The position numbers were made by a program, and so were the translations under genes. Of a stretch of 64,000 bases of DNA, positions 30,148 through 40,500 are shown piece after piece (the first letter of the stretch is position 1; every line of letters starts with the position of its first letter). The stretch lies in contig LODT01000025.1 of the NCBI GenBank assembly GCA_001606155.1, positions 372,001-436,000 on the forward strand, in the 5' to 3' direction. The notes under the pieces were generated by a model. That model was given only the letters and a program-made list of their open reading frames with translations, had not been told where the DNA came from and made no database searches. The DNA comes from Tieghemostelium lacteum. Lineage: Eukaryota > Evosea > Eumycetozoa > Dictyosteliales > Raperosteliaceae.

Positions 30148-32145
30148 TTAGTGAAAAAGGTCTTCGCCATTTGCAATTACTCTAAACTGATACAATTCTT
30201 TTGAATAAAGAGTAAAGTACTTATAATCACTGGCAACAATAAGAATATAATTTTCAGGGAGTTGTTCTTGCAAAGGAATATTTCCTGCTGATAATCTAAA
30301 ATCCAATACTACCCATTGTTTAATTGGAAGATCAGCACCATATATACCTGTAGGTAAAAATCTTAACATATGCTCCTCGATTTGGATTCCATCACCTATA
30401 ATCTCTATGGCCCATTGGAGATCTGAGTTGATATAGAGATCAACCTCTCCAGTAGAACCAAAAAACTTTCCTACATTAGAAGAGATGTGTGGTAAGTTGA
30501 AATAATTTGATAAAGAGACGTAGAGTTCATTGTGCCAAAAGACTTCTAAAATTCTATTATTATTACCAACAGAAAGAGTGTGTTCAGCTCTAAAGAGACG
30601 AAAACGTTTGAGAGCTTCTATAAGTAATTTAGTAATTCCTTCCTTGTTTTCAGGTAGTCTACCCCAGAATGGTTCATAGATTTTTGTTTTCCTTTGGAAA
30701 AGATATATTTTATAATACCAAGGAGAAGGAAATTTGTATATATCTTTATCCCCTATTTTAATCAAGTATCCTCTTTTTATTAGTTTTGAGAGTGCTAAAT
30801 CATCTGAATTGACCGAATGAAAGTATTTGTAATCTATTACATGGTCAAGTATTCCTAATTCCTCTTTACTCAAGAGAAGATCACCATTAGAGTCGTGGAT
30901 TTTTGGACAAGAACGTGTATCCTTTATGGTATTAAAAAAATCTTGAGATTGAAGATATGCTACCAAATTCTTTTCATTTACACCAGAATCTTTATATTTA
31001 TGCTTAATTCTGTGCAATGTTTCATATATAATTCCAATATGGCCACCACTTCCTGCCCATATAATAGAGATAGCATACTCTGGTAATGGGAAATGCTTCA
31101 TTGCATACGCCTTACAGAGCCCATTGTACTCTGATAATTTTAAAAATAGGATTTGTGGGTCTTCATAGTGCAACGAAATAGGGGTGGCTAGTTGGCTTCC
31201 TGGTCTTTCACCATAACCAGCTAACATTAAAAAAGTAATTCTATGAGGAGCTGATTTGATTTTTGACCAAAAGAGATCGTAGATTGCTAGTGAAGGGTTA
31301 TAAAACGTCTGAACATTATCCAAAATAAAATGTACATCATTCGATTCAGCAAAATTAAACCATTCAGTGAATGTTCTACCAGTGTAGAATTTCCAAGAAT
31401 TTTGAAAATTTTCCACTCTGTCATATTGAAGCCAGATTAAACATACCCTTCTAATATATACCTTCTGCTTCGTGTTCTTTAGGTATTCATGGAAAATCTG
31501 TCCAAATGATGTCTTTCCGGTGAATGGTGGTGATCTAATTAGGGTGACTTTGTTAGTTTCGAGATGTTTTGAAACTTTCATGCAAAGTTCTTGTCTGAAA
31601 AGAGTAAGGGGTGATAGTAGATTATGAATGCCCTCATCTGTTATTGCTCTTGGAGAGATTTCACCATAAAAATCCTGAGGATTAATCAAACAATCTATTT
31701 ATATACATAAGTCAATTAGTACCATAATCCAATCCTTTATAAACACTGCCCTAGCAATTAATCTACATACCTATTGTGTGGTTGAGCAGGTGTTTAAATT
31801 TTATAAAGTTAATGTAAAAAATATATTAGTATAAATGAACAAAAGGTGTTTAGATTAGTAATAGGTGTTTAGTTACATACCAGTTCTAGTGGTTGGGTTG
31901 AACATTAAATATATTTCAAAAGCTGAATTAGCAGAAACTTGAATTTTTTTTAACTCTTTCTCTAAATTGTCTTTTTTTAGAACTAACCATCTCCCTTTAA
32001 TATTATTATCACGAATATGTTTAATATCAGATTCAGGTATTCCTATTACCTTACACCATTTTTGAACTGATTCATTGTTCCAATGTTCTTTTGGTATATC
32101 AATATCATTAAAACTTGTTGGTTGTGTATTATTATCTTTATTCAT
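30148..32145 (-). CDS. SAM domain + P-loop NTPase + REase nuclease, Crinkler/RHS type
   Basis: Two exons, 31881-32145 and 30148-31694 (intron 31695-31880), join in frame to 603 residues. Exon 1 encodes a SAM-like domain (about 17-80: WNNESVQKWCKVIG ... GRWLVLKKDNLEKELKK). Exon 2 carries a P-loop NTPase with Walker A RSPPFTGKTS (Lys149) and a Walker-B-like strand VHFILDNVQ near residue 210. A linker that looks like a winged helix follows. The C-terminal PD-(D/E)xK-type nuclease contains GEVDLYI, then WAIEIIGDG, EEHMLRF and WVVLDFR. The NTPase + nuclease pair is the core of Crinkler effectors and trypanosome RHS proteins. A usual Crinkler header is absent and SAM takes its place. The gene looks whole. 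Cellular role and targets are unknown. SAM suggests oligomerisation or docking. Confidence 0.8.
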
Positions 32146-32208
32146 GTTTGAAAAAACTAAAAAAAGTGTTATATGATAGTACTGATCTAATTTCAGTAGA
32201 AAAAATGA

Positions 32209-32364
32209 TGTGGATGGTTGAAAAAAAATATATTATCACCATTTCCATTACTTAATTGGAAAGACGGCACCAACAAAGCATTGAATGATTTATTGATAGT
32301 TAAACTTGAAGATTCACTTGAATATCAACAAAGACAGAGAGAACCAATTCTGTTAAATGAATGA
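32209..32364 (+). pseudogene. short coding-like fragment
   Basis: One plus-strand frame with no ATG reads SPFPLLNWKDGTNKALNDLL, continues IVKLEDSLEYQQRQREPILL and stops at 32362-32364, one base before the helicase stop codon on the other strand. The composition is clearly protein-like and unlike the spacer around it. No upstream exon with a compatible frame is visible in the 60 bases before it. It may be the 3' remnant of a lost gene lying in the promoter of the SAM-NTPase-nuclease gene. I do not recognise the family. Confidence 0.35.
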
Positions 32365-32365
32365 T

Positions 32366-34552
32366 TTAATCTGAATCATTTTCATTTTGTAGATATTCTT
32401 CTTCATCTGAAGTTTCTTCACCTTGTAAATAATCTTCATCATCCTCTTTCTCTTCTTTTATATCATTTAGCTCTTCATCTTGGTCATCATCTTCTAATGT
32501 ACCAGAAGATTCAAAGAGATTTGGTGTTTCCATAGATTCTCCATGATAGGAATCAGAAAGTTCTTGTAATTCTTTAGAGACTTGTTGATTACATTCTTGT
32601 AGAATTTTAATTAAACCTTTTGACATGGCCTTATTGGAGATTGAATCTGAGAAATAGGTAAGTGAATGACCTTTGTTACCTTGTCTACCAGTTCTACCAA
32701 CCCTATGAATATACTGTTCTAATGATGTTGGAAAATCATAATTCACAACAAACCGCAGATTATTAATATGTATACCTCTACCAAGAATATCAGTGGCTAC
32801 CAATATAGAAATTTTACCAGACTTGAATTCATTAACCATCTGATCTCTCTCAAACTGTTTCATATCACCATGAATTGAACCAGCTCTGATTTTAATCTTT
32901 TTCTCTGAATGGAGTAGTTTTTCAATTTGGTTCAATAGCGGTTTAACAAATTTAATTTGATTTACAAAAATCAAAATCAATGACTTGTTTCTCATGGCAG
33001 CTTCTTTTTCCATAATTGATTTTAAGAATGAAGAAAGATGTTTGAATCTCTCTGAATCCTTAATTACCTTTATAACCTGTTTAACATTTTTACTGACAAT
33101 TGCAGTGGATTCCTGGTTTACTGTACTGGATTTCACCCTAATTTTCATATGATCACTCTGATTTAACCATTTTTTGGCAGCTTCTTGCATTGGTTGTGGA
33201 AAAGTAGCACTAAACATGAGAGTTTGTCTATCAGGTCGAATTTGTTGAGAGATTTTGTGTAGTTGATCGCCGAAACCTAATTGTAACATTCTATCAGCTT
33301 CATCAAAAATCAACATAGTTACACTTCCCAAGAGACCAATAACTTCTTTAGAGTTATTAATCAAGTCAACTAATCTACCAGGAGTTGCAATGACAATTTC
33401 ATTGTGTTCCTGACCGAGAATTTCTTTTTGTTCCTGTGCATCTACACCACCGTAGACAGCCAATGAGTGTATATTGAATTTAGATCTCAATGGTTTACAA
33501 CTAGATTCAACTTGTTTAGCAAGTTCTCTAGTTGGAACTATAATTAAAACAACAGGACCTTGTTTTGAAATCTGACTGGTTGATTTCTTTTTTTTTAAAA
33601 GTTGTGTTTGACGATACTTTTGTTGTGCTAGAATATGTGGAATGGATGGAAGAAGATAACCCAGTGTCTTACCACTACCAGTTTGTGCAATAGTTAATAC
33701 GTCACTTCCAGTCATAATACAAGACCATGCCTGCGATTGTACTGGTGTTGGAGTGGTTATATCCGGATTCTTATTTTGGATAAATTGCAGATAATCTCTC
33801 ATGGATTCTGGTAAATCGTCATCTTCAAAATCCAATACAGGCCTTGGAACTTTTCTATTTGAACCAACACACAATTCAACTTTTGCCTTCAACTTTATTC
33901 TCATATTTCTATGATCGTCTTCAGTCAACTTTTGTAAACTATCTTTCCAAAATGACTTTTTAAAAGGCTGTAATAGTGCAAACTGAATTTTTCTAGCCTC
34001 CAATAACTTCTTTTCAATTGCCAATCTCTCTTTCTCTTTCTTACTCATTTTAGTTTTATTCTGTTGTTCTTGTTTCGATTTCTCATCTTCTTCATCTTCT
34101 TCATTTACTTGAGTGTTATCAATAAAATCATCTTTTGGAATTATATTAGAGCTCTTGTGTTTCTTCCTTAGTTGATATATTTGTTCATCATTTAAAATCT
34201 CTGTACTTGCTATATCAGATTGAGTGAATTCAAATACAGGTTCTTCTTCAAAATCACCATTTTCACCAAGAATATCAAAATTATCAAATTCATCACCACC
34301 TTCAAATACATGATCTCTTACACGTTTCAATGTATTTATCTCTGACTGTTTATACTCTTCCAATGTGATATCATCTACATCTTCCAATCTATTCTCATTA
34401 ATTTGTACTTTTCTCTTTTTAATCACTACTTTTCTTTCTTTTTTAGCATTCTGTAATTCTTTTAGTGGATCTACTGGTGTCCTTGCTACAATTGTTTTCT
34501 TTTTATTATTTCCTTTCCCACTCTTCCCAATTACTTTTTTTTTACTACTCAT
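32366..34552 (-). CDS. DEAD-box ATP-dependent RNA helicase
   Basis: This is an intronless 728-residue protein. The first 230 residues are Lys-rich then acidic, with a coiled stretch. The helicase core runs about 250-650: Q-motif region TPTPVQSQAW, motif I AQTGSGKT, Ia PTRELA, Ib TPGR, II DEAD, III SAT, then a second RecA domain with GDMKQFERD, motif V ATDILGRGIH and VI HRVGRTGRQG. The C terminus is acidic (EEKEDDEDYLQGEETSDEEE). Such proteins remodel RNA or RNPs using ATP. The basic N terminus and acidic tail are common in nucleolar ribosome-assembly helicases, but I cannot assign an orthologue confidently. Confidence 0.92.
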   Translation of the reverse strand: MSSKKKVIGKSGKGNNKKKTIVARTPVDPLKELQNAKKERKVVIKKRKVQINENRLEDVDDITLEEYKQSEINTLKRVRDHVFEGGDEFDNFDILGENGDFEEEPVFEFTQSDIASTEILNDEQIYQLRKKHKSSNIIPKDDFIDNTQVNEEDEEDEKSKQEQQNKTKMSKKEKERLAIEKKLLEARKIQFALLQPFKKSFWKDSLQKLTEDDHRNMRIKLKAKVELCVGSNRKVPRPVLDFEDDDLPESMRDYLQFIQNKNPDITTPTPVQSQAWSCIMTGSDVLTIAQTGSGKTLGYLLPSIPHILAQQKYRQTQLLKKKKSTSQISKQGPVVLIIVPTRELAKQVESSCKPLRSKFNIHSLAVYGGVDAQEQKEILGQEHNEIVIATPGRLVDLINNSKEVIGLLGSVTMLIFDEADRMLQLGFGDQLHKISQQIRPDRQTLMFSATFPQPMQEAAKKWLNQSDHMKIRVKSSTVNQESTAIVSKNVKQVIKVIKDSERFKHLSSFLKSIMEKEAAMRNKSLILIFVNQIKFVKPLLNQIEKLLHSEKKIKIRAGSIHGDMKQFERDQMVNEFKSGKISILVATDILGRGIHINNLRFVVNYDFPTSLEQYIHRVGRTGRQGNKGHSLTYFSDSISNKAMSKGLIKILQECNQQVSKELQELSDSYHGESMETPNLFESSGTLEDDDQDEELNDIKEEKEDDEDYLQGEETSDEEEYLQNENDSD

Positions 34553-34847
34553 ATTTACAAATGTTTCGGGAATATTTAAAAAAAATTAAATAAATAAAAA
34601 TAATTTTCACACAAAAAAGACAAATTCTAAAACTGGAATTAAAGTAAACAGTAACAATGCTAAGAAGTTACAAATCTGACCAAATAAAAGCAGATTGAGT
34701 GTGTAGGTTATAGTTCATTAACAAAAACCACTTTATTGTTGATATTAATGTATAACCAAGGAATTTCCAGTTATTATCAAATCAATATATTATCTTGATA
34801 TTGTACAACCCAATAAAATAGTTGGTTTTTGTACAAATATATTTGAA

Positions 34848-35699
34848 TCAAGATACCTCTTCTTGAATTTTATTAATATTATTTAAAAGATTTTGAATTT
34901 CAAATTGAAGATAATCATTGTGATCTTTTTTGTTTTCAGGTTTAATTTGTTGTTGTAATAATAGAATTTGACTATTTAGCTTATAAATTTGTTTATCTTT
35001 TTGAAGTTTAAAGGATGTTGTAGTAAACTGATCTGTAACTCCATTTAAAAGTGATATTGCTATCATTGGGTCTATTCTATAGGTATTAGATTCATCACCC
35101 TCATAGAAACCCAATTCCTTAATATAAATTAATATTCCTTTATCATGACTACCAGACACTGTAATTTCAATTTGATTTTGTAGGTTCTTAATTTTATAAT
35201 CCCAAGACCATTTTTGATTCCATATATCATTCTCAGAAATTGCGGTATTGTAAAACAATGAATACTGAAAACCATTATAAATATTCTTATTGATTTCTAA
35301 TTGTACCTCTCTAAGTTTTTCACCTTTATCCATTGTGTATGTTACCAAAGTTTCAGGTATTTGATAATTTAATCTAATAGGTGTCATTGGTCCTAGACTC
35401 TTTTGTAATCTCTCATTTTCACATTGTCTAATTACATCTGATAAATAACCTGATAACTCTTGATGGCTTAGTGATTTGTTATAAAATTTATTCCACTCTT
35501 TTATAAGTTGCCAATCTTTATGTAATCTTTCTTTAAATTTCTCATTGTCACCTAAAAAACCATCAAATGATCTATATCTATAGGTATCCTTATACTCTGT
35601 GTTATCATCAATCTTTTTAGATCTATCTTCAATTTCCTCTATTGGTATACCATTTATTTCATTTATACTATCAATTTCATTTTCATTATTTATTCTCAT
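34848..35699 (-). CDS. unrecognised 283-residue protein
   Basis: Start at the ATG at 35699 (MRINNENEIDS); the frame extends seven codons further up without an ATG. The sequence is protein-like throughout. It has an acidic N terminus, a stretch RSFDGFLGDNEKFKERLHKD that looks helical, a central part with predicted beta strands (QIEITVSGSHDKGILIYIKE), and a C-terminal coiled coil rich in Gln, Leu and Lys (about 230-280). There is no signal peptide or membrane segment. I do not recognise a family. It lies between the helicase and the Pmp-like gene, all on the minus strand, with about 295 and 107 bases of spacer. Confidence 0.7.
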   Translation of the reverse strand: MRINNENEIDSINEINGIPIEEIEDRSKKIDDNTEYKDTYRYRSFDGFLGDNEKFKERLHKDWQLIKEWNKFYNKSLSHQELSGYLSDVIRQCENERLQKSLGPMTPIRLNYQIPETLVTYTMDKGEKLREVQLEINKNIYNGFQYSLFYNTAISENDIWNQKWSWDYKIKNLQNQIEITVSGSHDKGILIYIKELGFYEGDESNTYRIDPMIAISLLNGVTDQFTTTSFKLQKDKQIYKLNSQILLLQQQIKPENKKDHNDYLQFEIQNLLNNINKIQEEVS

Positions 35700-35806
35700 T
35701 TTATATATAACACTTTCCAAACTTGTAAAATAATGTGAAAAAAAAATAATTTATTATGAATAAATTAATTAAATTTGAGTTGTATTGATAATGTAGTATA
35801 AAATGA

Positions 35807-37459
35807 TTAATCACTACCTGATAATAATGTGTAACCATTATATTTCTTCTTTCTGATAATGAAAAATATGATAATAACAATAATACAGACACCTGCTGGA
35901 GCTACAGTGCAGGCAATGATAATCTTATCTTTTTGAGATAGACCTTTAGATGATGTGTTGGTATTTGGTGTTGGAATACATGTTAAATCGGACTGTGAGG
36001 AGATTAAACATTTACTGCTGTTGGAACAGAATTGACTGGTAAGTGCTTCATCAGTGGTACTGAGGAAATGTGGTGTAATAAACTCAAATACACTCTGATT
36101 ACAATAGATATTGTCCATTGAATTGATGGTAGTTGAATTGAAATCTACTGTACTGTTAAAGAAATACAATGTACTTAGGTTACTGGTGCTCTTGAATTGG
36201 AAGTTATACAAAATCAAGATCAATTGCATACAATAGATTGAAGAACCTTCGAGATTTGACGTAATGGCTGTATTTTGAATTAATGAAATACCAGGTCCTA
36301 AAGTAGTGTTTACAGATGGTACCATGTAAATGTCATTACCTAGAGTTGTATTGGCTTGGTTGCTTTCTAGAGTACTTGAATAGATACCTAGAGTAGCAGT
36401 AGAGGCAAAGAATATAGCCCCACCTTTTGATGCCTTATTTTGTGATAATTGACATTGTCTTAATGTAAGTACACCATTCATGTACAATGCACCACCTTCA
36501 AATTGTGCTTGATTTCCAATGAATTGTGATTTATAGGCTTGTACCTGACTGTGATATGCTTGAATTACAGTACCCAATAGACCTTTATTATTATTAAACT
36601 CCGATGATTTAATATTAACATAACCATAATTTACAGAGATTAGAGATGTTATCTGACTATTATCCAAAAACTGACAATTAAAGAGATTTAATTGAGTTAT
36701 TTGGTTTCCTGGACTTGGCAATTGGCTGTTAATCTCAATGAATGGTCTAGTAAGTTGTTGATTACTATTTACAATACAATAATTGAAAGTCACATCAGTA
36801 ACAGATGCAGAGGAATTGATAAACAATAGAGATGTCATATTGTCATTGGTCACTGATAAGCCTGTGAATTGAATATTGTTGAATTCAATCTCTGTATTAT
36901 ACTGCATGGCGTCTAATTGGCCTGGTTGAATATCATTTTGATTTACACTGAATAGACCATTATTTGATAAACCATCAATTACAACTGTAGAGATGTTATT
37001 ATACATTGGTTGTAAACTGATATTAAATCTTAGTAGATTTATACTATCAAATCCAATATATGGACCTTTATCCATTAGAACTACTAGTCTAGGGAAAGCA
37101 TCAGTGTTATTTGGACCATTTCCAAAGTAGTTTTGAGAGACATTAAATTGTTGGAAATTGCTCAAAAGTTCAGTTATATTACTACAAGGATGTGATAATG
37201 AATATCCACATGGTATTATAATTTCATGACTATCACTACCACTACTTGTGCTATTACCTTTATCACTACTACTGGCACTATCAGTTCCGCTACTACTGCT
37301 ATTAGTGTTGGTAGAATTACTAAGTGATGATGATTGTAAATCTTGATAAATTAATTGTTCACCACCATTACTAACTAAATACATGGTAATTTCTTGATTT
37401 TGAATTTTATCAACACATAATATAATACATAGACATAATATTAATAATATTGATTTCAT
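35807..37459 (-). CDS. type I membrane protein with Pmp-like beta-helix repeats
   Basis: This is an intronless 550-residue protein. A signal peptide (MKSILLILCLCIILCVDK) and a Ser-rich spacer are followed by a right-handed beta-helix region (about 120-440) with repeated strands and Pmp-type words: NQAQFEGGALYM and NKASKGGAIFF, matching the GGAI/FxxN pattern. Many NxS/T sites suggest glycosylation. A cysteine-containing stalk leads to one transmembrane helix (IIIACTVAPAGVCIIVIIIF, about 510-535) and a short basic tail. Dictyostelids have a large family of such predicted surface or endosomal proteins. The repeat type was first known from chlamydial outer-membrane proteins. The ligand is unknown. 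Confidence 0.82.
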   Translation of the reverse strand: MKSILLILCLCIILCVDKIQNQEITMYLVSNGGEQLIYQDLQSSSLSNSTNTNSSSSGTDSASSSDKGNSTSSGSDSHEIIIPCGYSLSHPCSNITELLSNFQQFNVSQNYFGNGPNNTDAFPRLVVLMDKGPYIGFDSINLLRFNISLQPMYNNISTVVIDGLSNNGLFSVNQNDIQPGQLDAMQYNTEIEFNNIQFTGLSVTNDNMTSLLFINSSASVTDVTFNYCIVNSNQQLTRPFIEINSQLPSPGNQITQLNLFNCQFLDNSQITSLISVNYGYVNIKSSEFNNNKGLLGTVIQAYHSQVQAYKSQFIGNQAQFEGGALYMNGVLTLRQCQLSQNKASKGGAIFFASTATLGIYSSTLESNQANTTLGNDIYMVPSVNTTLGPGISLIQNTAITSNLEGSSIYCMQLILILYNFQFKSTSNLSTLYFFNSTVDFNSTTINSMDNIYCNQSVFEFITPHFLSTTDEALTSQFCSNSSKCLISSQSDLTCIPTPNTNTSSKGLSQKDKIIIACTVAPAGVCIIVIIIFFIIRKKKYNGYTLLSGSD

Positions 37460-37557
37460 GTCTGTATAAGTTTCGAAAATTTGAGAAATATCTCTTTTTA
37501 AAAAAAAAAAAAATCAATCAATTATAAATTAATTTTGATTTTATTAAATTAAGATTG

Positions 37558-40500
37558 TTAGTTATTATAGTGACCCCACTTTGATAAGGCTTCTTTTAAT
37601 GTTGGTAAAGTTATTGGTTTTGATACAAAATCATCCATACCAGCGTCTAGACAATCTTGAATAAATGAAGAACCAGCAGATAAGGCAACTATATTCATAC
37701 GCTTCCAACCATTTTCTCGTTCTTTACTACGTATACAACGTGTAGTTTGGAAACCATCAAGTATTGGCATTTGACAATCCATTAATACAATGTGGAAGCA
37801 TCGTTCACCTGTAATCTCTTTCAAAGCCTCTTTTCCATTTTCAGCAATAATCACTTGCCAAGAAAGTTTCTTTAGTAGTTGAATAAGAACTTTTCTATTG
37901 ATTTCATTGTCTTCAACTAACAATGCTCTTCTTGGTATATTTGATGGTGTTGTTATTGGTGTTAGATTATTATTATTATTACTCTGTAAAGATGATGACA
38001 ATGGAGGTGGTGTTTGATCTGATTTCTGTTGATGACTTATAAATGGTGGTGATTGTAATAGTGAAAATTGTGAAATGTTATTTATACCTGAGTTACTTGA
38101 AGTTGTTGTAGTCGTTGTTGTAGTATGTTGATCATGTTGTAACTGCTGTGGAGTATTTGGTTGTGCTGTATCTTTTAGCATTGGTGTCATTGTAGATGGG
38201 GTGTTATATGGACATTCTCCAAATGTAGATGCCAATTCCAAAGGTGGAATTATATTAGGAATTGGAGATGATATAGTTAAATATGTTGGTGTAATTATAC
38301 CTCCTCCACCAGTACCACTATTACTACTATGTAAATTCGGAGTCATACGATTGCTACTAGATCTTCCACCAGTTGGTGGGTTCTGAAGTAGTTCTTGTTC
38401 TAGTTTATACTGTTGGTCTTTATGAATTGATCTAATGAGTATTGGGATTAGTTTATCAGTGAGAGCAGGTCTTCTCATCCATTCTACTTGTGAATAGTTT
38501 GAAGGGTTAAATGCACTGTTAATCTGTTTGGATAAATTGAATTTTGTAGGTGTCATTATAATCAATGGGAACTGAAGACACTGACAGTTGTTTGCCAGTT
38601 TGATATCAGAGAGAATCTCGTAATCTACTAGAATAATGTCAATATCAATATCATTATTCATACGTTGTATATTGACTAAACTTGGGTTATTTGGATCTTG
38701 TAAATCATTGTTTCTTTTGGGTAATTTAATAACTAATCCTAACCATTCAAATTGTTCTTTTAGTACTTTTTCAGTTACCTTATCACGAACGATAATCAAA
38801 CAACGTTTTTGAATAAGAATCTCAGGACCAATATTTCCAATGACCAAACTATTCTTTCTCTCACCTGGTAGTGACTGAGTTGATTTTGTAACTGGTGATC
38901 TTGTTAACATTGTCTTTGGTAGACTTGATGGTGATATCAAATTCAATTGAGATGGTGAACTGGAAGGTAATAAAAATGGTATATAACATTTAAAAGAAGA
39001 TCCTTTTCCAACTATAGAACTAACATGAATAGTTCCACCCATAACATCTTCAATAAGTCTTTTGGTGATACTCAATCCCAAACCAGTTCCACCGTATTTT
39101 CTAGTAGTGCTATTATCAGCTTGAGAGAATGGTTCGAAAATAGCTTCAAACAGACTTTGTGGTATACCAATACCAGTGTCCTCTACTGTAATGCAAAGAT
39201 TGATTGTTTCAGTATGATGATCAGGTGGATTACCATCAACTAATGAAATATCAACAAGTACATGTCCACTACTTGTAAACTTTATAGCATTACTAACCAA
39301 ATTCAATAGAACCTGACGACATCTCATAGCATCACCAATGACAATCTTTGGAACATTTGGACTTACACGTAGCAACAAATCTACATCTTCATTAGCAGCA
39401 ACTGAAAGCATATGAATTACAGCTTGAACAGTTTCAACAATACTAAATGGCAAAGACTCCATTTTAAGTTGTTTAGATTCCAGTTTACTGTAATCCAGAA
39501 TATCATTGATAATAGTCAACAATGCCTGTGAGGATTTCTGGATAGTCTGCACATAATCCTTTTGCTCTTCATTGAGATTGGTCTCTAATAACAAATCACT
39601 AACACCAATGACACCAGATAGAGGTGTTCTAACTTCATGACTTACAGTAGCCACAAATGCTGATTTTGCCTTATTAGCCTCTTCAGCAGCCTCCTTTTCC
39701 AAAATTAGTCTCTGAATGTCTTTTCGAGATGTTACATCTCTCAGTGTACCAGCCATACGTAAACTATGATCTTTACTGTTATTTTCATTACTAACTACTT
39801 TACCTCTCATTATAATGTACAAATAGCCACCCAGTTTCTTTCTGATTCTACATTCAACTTCGAGAATCGATGTCTCTCTTGAAATGGTTTTCTTAATCTC
39901 CGAAACAAACCGTTCTTTATCCTCGGGATGAATGAGTTCAGAGAGATACTTCATATTCCAAACAGCCAGCTGATGTGTATTATTCGATGCCGAAGGTGAA
40001 GACAATATCTCTTCTAGAATAATAGGACTATACAAGTCCTCACTATTTTCCAAAGTCAGGTTAGTCTGTGACGATGATTTAAGTTCCTCACAAAGTGATC
40101 TAGATTGGTAATGGTTCTCTTTAGACTTCAAAATCTGGAACCAACGACTTGAGATATGCAACTCACCAGTATTCACTTTCCAATCCCACACCGCATCTTC
40201 AGAGCCCTCCATTGCCAGTTCCAAACGTTCTTGAGACTCTGCAAGAGCACGTTCGGCAAGTTTTCTATTAAATATCTCTTTATGCAAATCAGCGTTTGTT
40301 AGAGACAATTTTAGATTATGTTTAGTATTGATAGCAAACCAAATAGCTACAAGACCAGAGAGTAACAAACATACACCACCAATGGCATACGGATAAAATG
40401 TGTAATGCTTACTGACAAATTCAGGTGAAGGCGTCAGAACAACCATCCAATTACGTCCACCTACATTCATTGTATTGTAATAGATAATCTCAGAGACCTT

